Shown one piece after another: positions 61,842 through 64,000 of a stretch of DNA of 64,000 nucleotides. The notes under the pieces are model-generated. The model was given only the letters and a program-made list of their open reading frames with translations. It did no database searches and had not been told where the DNA came from. Each line of letters opens with the position of its first letter. The stretch's first letter is position 1. The position numbers were made by a program, and so were the translations under genes. The stretch is from Mariniphaga sp041687215. Its GTDB lineage: Bacteria; Bacteroidota; Bacteroidia; Bacteroidales; Prolixibacteraceae. The stretch spans positions 62,001-126,000 of the forward strand of contig NZ_JAWLCI010000002.1 in assembly GCF_041687215.1 (NCBI RefSeq). Reading direction: 5' to 3'.

Positions 61842-62306
61842 TCAGGATTCCGCATTTTTTGACTTGTTACCCCGGGCGAGGCCAATTAAAATGGCCACAC
61901 TTACAAACATCATGGCCAGGGTTAAGGTTACAAGCGAGAATGTAACAACTGCTTCGGCCACCGGATGTCCCTCCTGCCCCTTTGCTGCAACAGTCAACAT
62001 TTTGCCGGCATTAAAAATGGCTGCGATTAAAATACCAAACCAGTTGGCAAAGGTGCCGTAAATAGCCATCCAAAAAGTTATTGCCAGCCATTTGGAAGGT
62101 AATTTTACCCGGTTCCAGATGAGTCCGAAAATGATGAGCAGCATCCCGTTCATCACCCCTTCAATATGACTTGAAAGTCCCATGCGCGGATTAGCCAGTA
62201 CCGGTACAATTAATCCCACAATTAATCCCAGCAGAAACAACATAACACCTAGAAAAATCAGCCGATCAGCCTGGTTTTTAACAATAGTTTTAGTTTCCAT
62301 ATCCAA
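61842..62306 (-). CDS. four-helix membrane protein, styrene-oxide-isomerase-like
   Basis: The 154-residue protein has four hydrophobic helices (about 14-38, 48-68, 72-95 and 113-142). The second begins with SSHIEGVMNGMLLIIFG, which recalls the His and NGM positions of StyC-type styrene oxide isomerases, a family recently shown to bind heme. The match is short, so I treat it as a resemblance only. Its start is 12 bases after the end of the permease gene, so the two are probably one operon. Confidence 0.5.
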   Translation of the reverse strand: MDMETKTIVKNQADRLIFLGVMLFLLGLIVGLIVPVLANPRMGLSSHIEGVMNGMLLIIFGLIWNRVKLPSKWLAITFWMAIYGTFANWFGILIAAIFNAGKMLTVAAKGQEGHPVAEAVVTFSLVTLTLAMMFVSVAILIGLARGNKSKNAES

Positions 62307-62318
62307 AATTTAAAATGA

Positions 62319-63647
62319 TTAGCCCTCGTACTTATATCCCAGTCCGTTGACCGTCTGCTTTACTTTTTCCAGGTCGAAGCCGGAGCCGGAAATCTTCACC
62401 GTTTCGCTGCGGTTGTCGGCAATCACTTCTGCAATTCCTTTTAATGCTTCCAGGTTTCGTTTCACATTGGCTTCGCAGTGCGAGCAGGTCATTCCTGTAA
62501 CTTTTACTGTAATACCTTCTGTTTTATTCATTTTCTTTCTTTTTTTATGAATGGAATAAAAATAACCGCCGACCATGGAAACAACTAAAACGATTGCCGA
62601 AACCCACTGAAGCCAGACCGGCAACATTTGCTGCTCATGGCCGTCGCCATGCAGATGGGGGATTTGGCTCAAAAACCAGTCTGCCGGAATAAACGCGTTG
62701 ATAAGCACTCCAAAAAACAGCGCCCCGCCAATAATGGTTGCCATATAGGCCATCAACGACTTTCGTCCCATGGTTTTGCCCAGAACAGCCATAGTAGCTA
62801 CGTTGGTAGCAGGCCCGGCCATAAGAAAAACCAGCGCAGCGCCCGGCGAAATGCCCTTCATGAGCAAAACAGCCGCAATGGGAATGGAGCCCGTGGCGCA
62901 CATATACAGCGGCACGGAAGCAGCAAGCACCACCAGAAGTTCCAAAAACCCGAGACCGCTGAAGGAACTAAAAAAATCTTCGGGCAACGCCACTGAAATG
63001 AGCGCAGCCAGCAAAAACCCAATAACCAGCCATTTGGCGATATCCTGCAGCAATTCAATAAAAGCATAATCGGCGGCCCTGACCAGTGAATGTCGGTTGT
63101 CTTTCTTTTCTGGCTCGTGGCAACCACAGGAATCATCGCTGCAGGTCTCCTTGCGATTATTGATGGCACCGGTATCTATTTTCAGGTTCGAAAACGGCGA
63201 TTGATCCTGAATTGTTACTTGTTTGTCTTTTACAAAAATATTGGTAATAACACCTCCGGCCACCCCGGTAACAAAAGCCACAAACGGACGTAGCAACGCA
63301 AACGGCCAGCCCAGCATGGAGTATGTAGCCAAAATAGAATCCACCCCGGTTTGCGGCGTTGAAATGAGAAAAGAATTGGTGGACCCTTTTGAAGCGCCAT
63401 TCTGGTAAAATGAAATGCCGGTGGGAATTACCCCGCACGAACAAAGCGGTAAAGGAATGCCAATGAGGGAAGCATTTACCGACGACCGAAAATTTGATTT
63501 CCCCAGCAACCTGTTGATGTGTTTTTGCGGGAAATAGACTTTTAACAATCCGGCAAAAATAAGGCCCAGCATCAGCCACGGCGCCATTTCAAGCAACAGG
63601 TACCAAAGTTCGTCAACATATATTTCAATGTAATTCAGCATAAGCAT
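62319..63647 (-). CDS. SO_0444-type Cu/Zn efflux permease with C-terminal heavy-metal domain
   Basis: The 442-residue protein has an N-terminal permease of the YraQ/SO_0444 type with membrane helices and the conserved PLPLCSCGVIPTGISFYQNGASKG and STPQTGVDSILATYSMLGWP motifs. A Cys/His-rich loop follows (CSDDSCGCHEPEKKDN), then four more helices (CATGSIPIAAVLLMKGISPGAAL). The C-terminal HMA domain has GMTCSHCEANV. Family members efflux copper or zinc. The first codon may be 63647 or 63641. It leads the pair with the four-helix membrane protein. Confidence 0.88.
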   Translation of the reverse strand: MLMLNYIEIYVDELWYLLLEMAPWLMLGLIFAGLLKVYFPQKHINRLLGKSNFRSSVNASLIGIPLPLCSCGVIPTGISFYQNGASKGSTNSFLISTPQTGVDSILATYSMLGWPFALLRPFVAFVTGVAGGVITNIFVKDKQVTIQDQSPFSNLKIDTGAINNRKETCSDDSCGCHEPEKKDNRHSLVRAADYAFIELLQDIAKWLVIGFLLAALISVALPEDFFSSFSGLGFLELLVVLAASVPLYMCATGSIPIAAVLLMKGISPGAALVFLMAGPATNVATMAVLGKTMGRKSLMAYMATIIGGALFFGVLINAFIPADWFLSQIPHLHGDGHEQQMLPVWLQWVSAIVLVVSMVGGYFYSIHKKRKKMNKTEGITVKVTGMTCSHCEANVKRNLEALKGIAEVIADNRSETVKISGSGFDLEKVKQTVNGLGYKYEG

Positions 63648-63699
63648 TTTCCCCTCACACAAAGAAACAATTATTATCCTGCGATGTTTGGGCTGGAAG

Positions 63700-63846
63700 C
63701 TGCCAATTTTAGAAACCGGGGCAAATATAGTGGATGAACCAAAATTCTATCCTCAGCATGGAGAAAGTTATTATGCCCTGTTTTATAAAGACTTGATAGG
63801 GATTAAATATGAAATTGGCAGGGATTTGCAGTACAGGGCTTTTTGA
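63700..63846 (+). pseudogene. C-terminal fragment of a VOC (glyoxalase-fold) protein
   Basis: On the forward strand the frame reads LPILETGANIVDEPKFYPQHG, then ESYYALFYKDLIGIKYEIG and a stop at 63846. The motif EPKFYPxxGExYYAxFYKDxxGIKxEI is typical of the end of VOC-family proteins. Upstream there is no start or preceding VOC sequence; the permease gene is on the opposite strand. This is a 49-codon remnant of a deleted gene. Confidence 0.5.
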
Positions 63847-63897
63847 ATTGCTAACGAAAAGATAAAAGGCAAACCGGCACCCTGAAATCCAACCCGT

Positions 63898-64000
63898 TTA
63901 ACTTTCAGGCCGGTCAACATACAATTGGGCAGTGCCAACTTTAACTACCACGATTTCTTCGCCGCGGTCAATAAATCCGCTTTCGGTCATGGCATCGTAC
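63898..64000 (-). CDS. NfeD-like protein, C-terminal end only (5' part outside window)
   Basis: The reverse strand from the window edge reads YDAMTESGFIDRGEEIVVVK, then VGTAQLYVDRPES and a stop at 63898. The pattern of a small beta-barrel with ending VVVKVxGxxLxV matches the NfeD/OB-fold domain that follows membrane serine proteases of the ClpP class. Only 34 codons are visible, so the family is tentative. Confidence 0.5.
   Translation of the reverse strand, partial: YDAMTESGFIDRGEEIVVVKVGTAQLYVDRPES

Noticed and set aside
1..64000. tRNA or rRNA genes
   Set aside because: I found no tRNA clover-leaf or rRNA-like segment on either strand.
1..64000. CRISPR array, prophage or insertion sequence
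   Set aside because: No regularly spaced identical repeats, integrase or transposase were seen.

Overview
The window comes from the chromosome of a Bacteroidota member, most likely class Bacteroidia near the Marinilabiliales/Prolixibacteraceae. This placement is inferred from gene content and promoter style; no rRNA gene is present to test it. Many genes carry the Bacteroidota -7 box TAnnTTTG, several with a TTG about 17-18 bases upstream. The main sigma factor is the short form without region 1.1. I see no tRNA, rRNA, CRISPR array, insertion sequence or prophage.

Layout. 1-2 kb: a DUF6265-type secreted protein (cut by the edge), a pentapeptide-repeat protein, a small TM1266-like protein and a serine-hydrolase remnant. 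2-12 kb: a large FAD/Fe-S dehydrogenase, a PHP phosphoesterase, an SGNH hydrolase with kynureninase, two lipocalin-like proteins, an MscS channel and a Tat-exported protein. 12-18.5 kb: pyruvate phosphate dikinase, a sensor kinase/LuxR regulator pair and a sigma-54 activator; the spaces between hold candidate small RNAs. 18.5-27.6 kb: an S9-like hydrolase, a flavin reductase-rubredoxin fusion, a CDGSH protein, two beta-propeller proteins, FolE, a heptose epimerase, an ECF sigma factor with a membrane partner, and an M64 peptidase. 27.7-31.7 kb: an MscS-type channel and an ammonium transporter between two paralogous Lrp/AsnC regulators. 31.7-41.5 kb: information-processing genes (RlmB, ABC-F, RlmD, RpoD, GyrB) with an HtrA protease and a LOG-family protein. 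41.8-48.8 kb: an outer-membrane barrel with a 1023-residue TPR protein, FtsE and a glycosyltransferase. 49-53 kb: a run of five same-strand genes (cation diffusion facilitator, hemerythrin protein, LuxR regulator with a degenerate receiver, porin, FMN-binding protein). 53-64 kb: FabD, KatG, a GH9 glycosidase, a methyltransferase, a DUF1080 protein, an SO_0444-type metal permease with a four-helix membrane protein, a VOC remnant and the end of an NfeD-like gene.

The most interesting signals are: (1) three short minus-strand transcription units at about 11.85, 16.92 and 34.56 kb, each with a TAnnTTTG box, a G/U-rich linker and a terminator; (2) two palindromes upstream of a run of hairpins ending in a terminator, beside the LuxR two-component pair (15.02-15.34 kb); (3) the hemerythrin/pseudo-receiver/porin/FMN-binding cassette; and (4) the Lrp-flanked ammonium transporter with a palindrome at its promoter. 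All are read by eye from sequence and need comparative or expression data.
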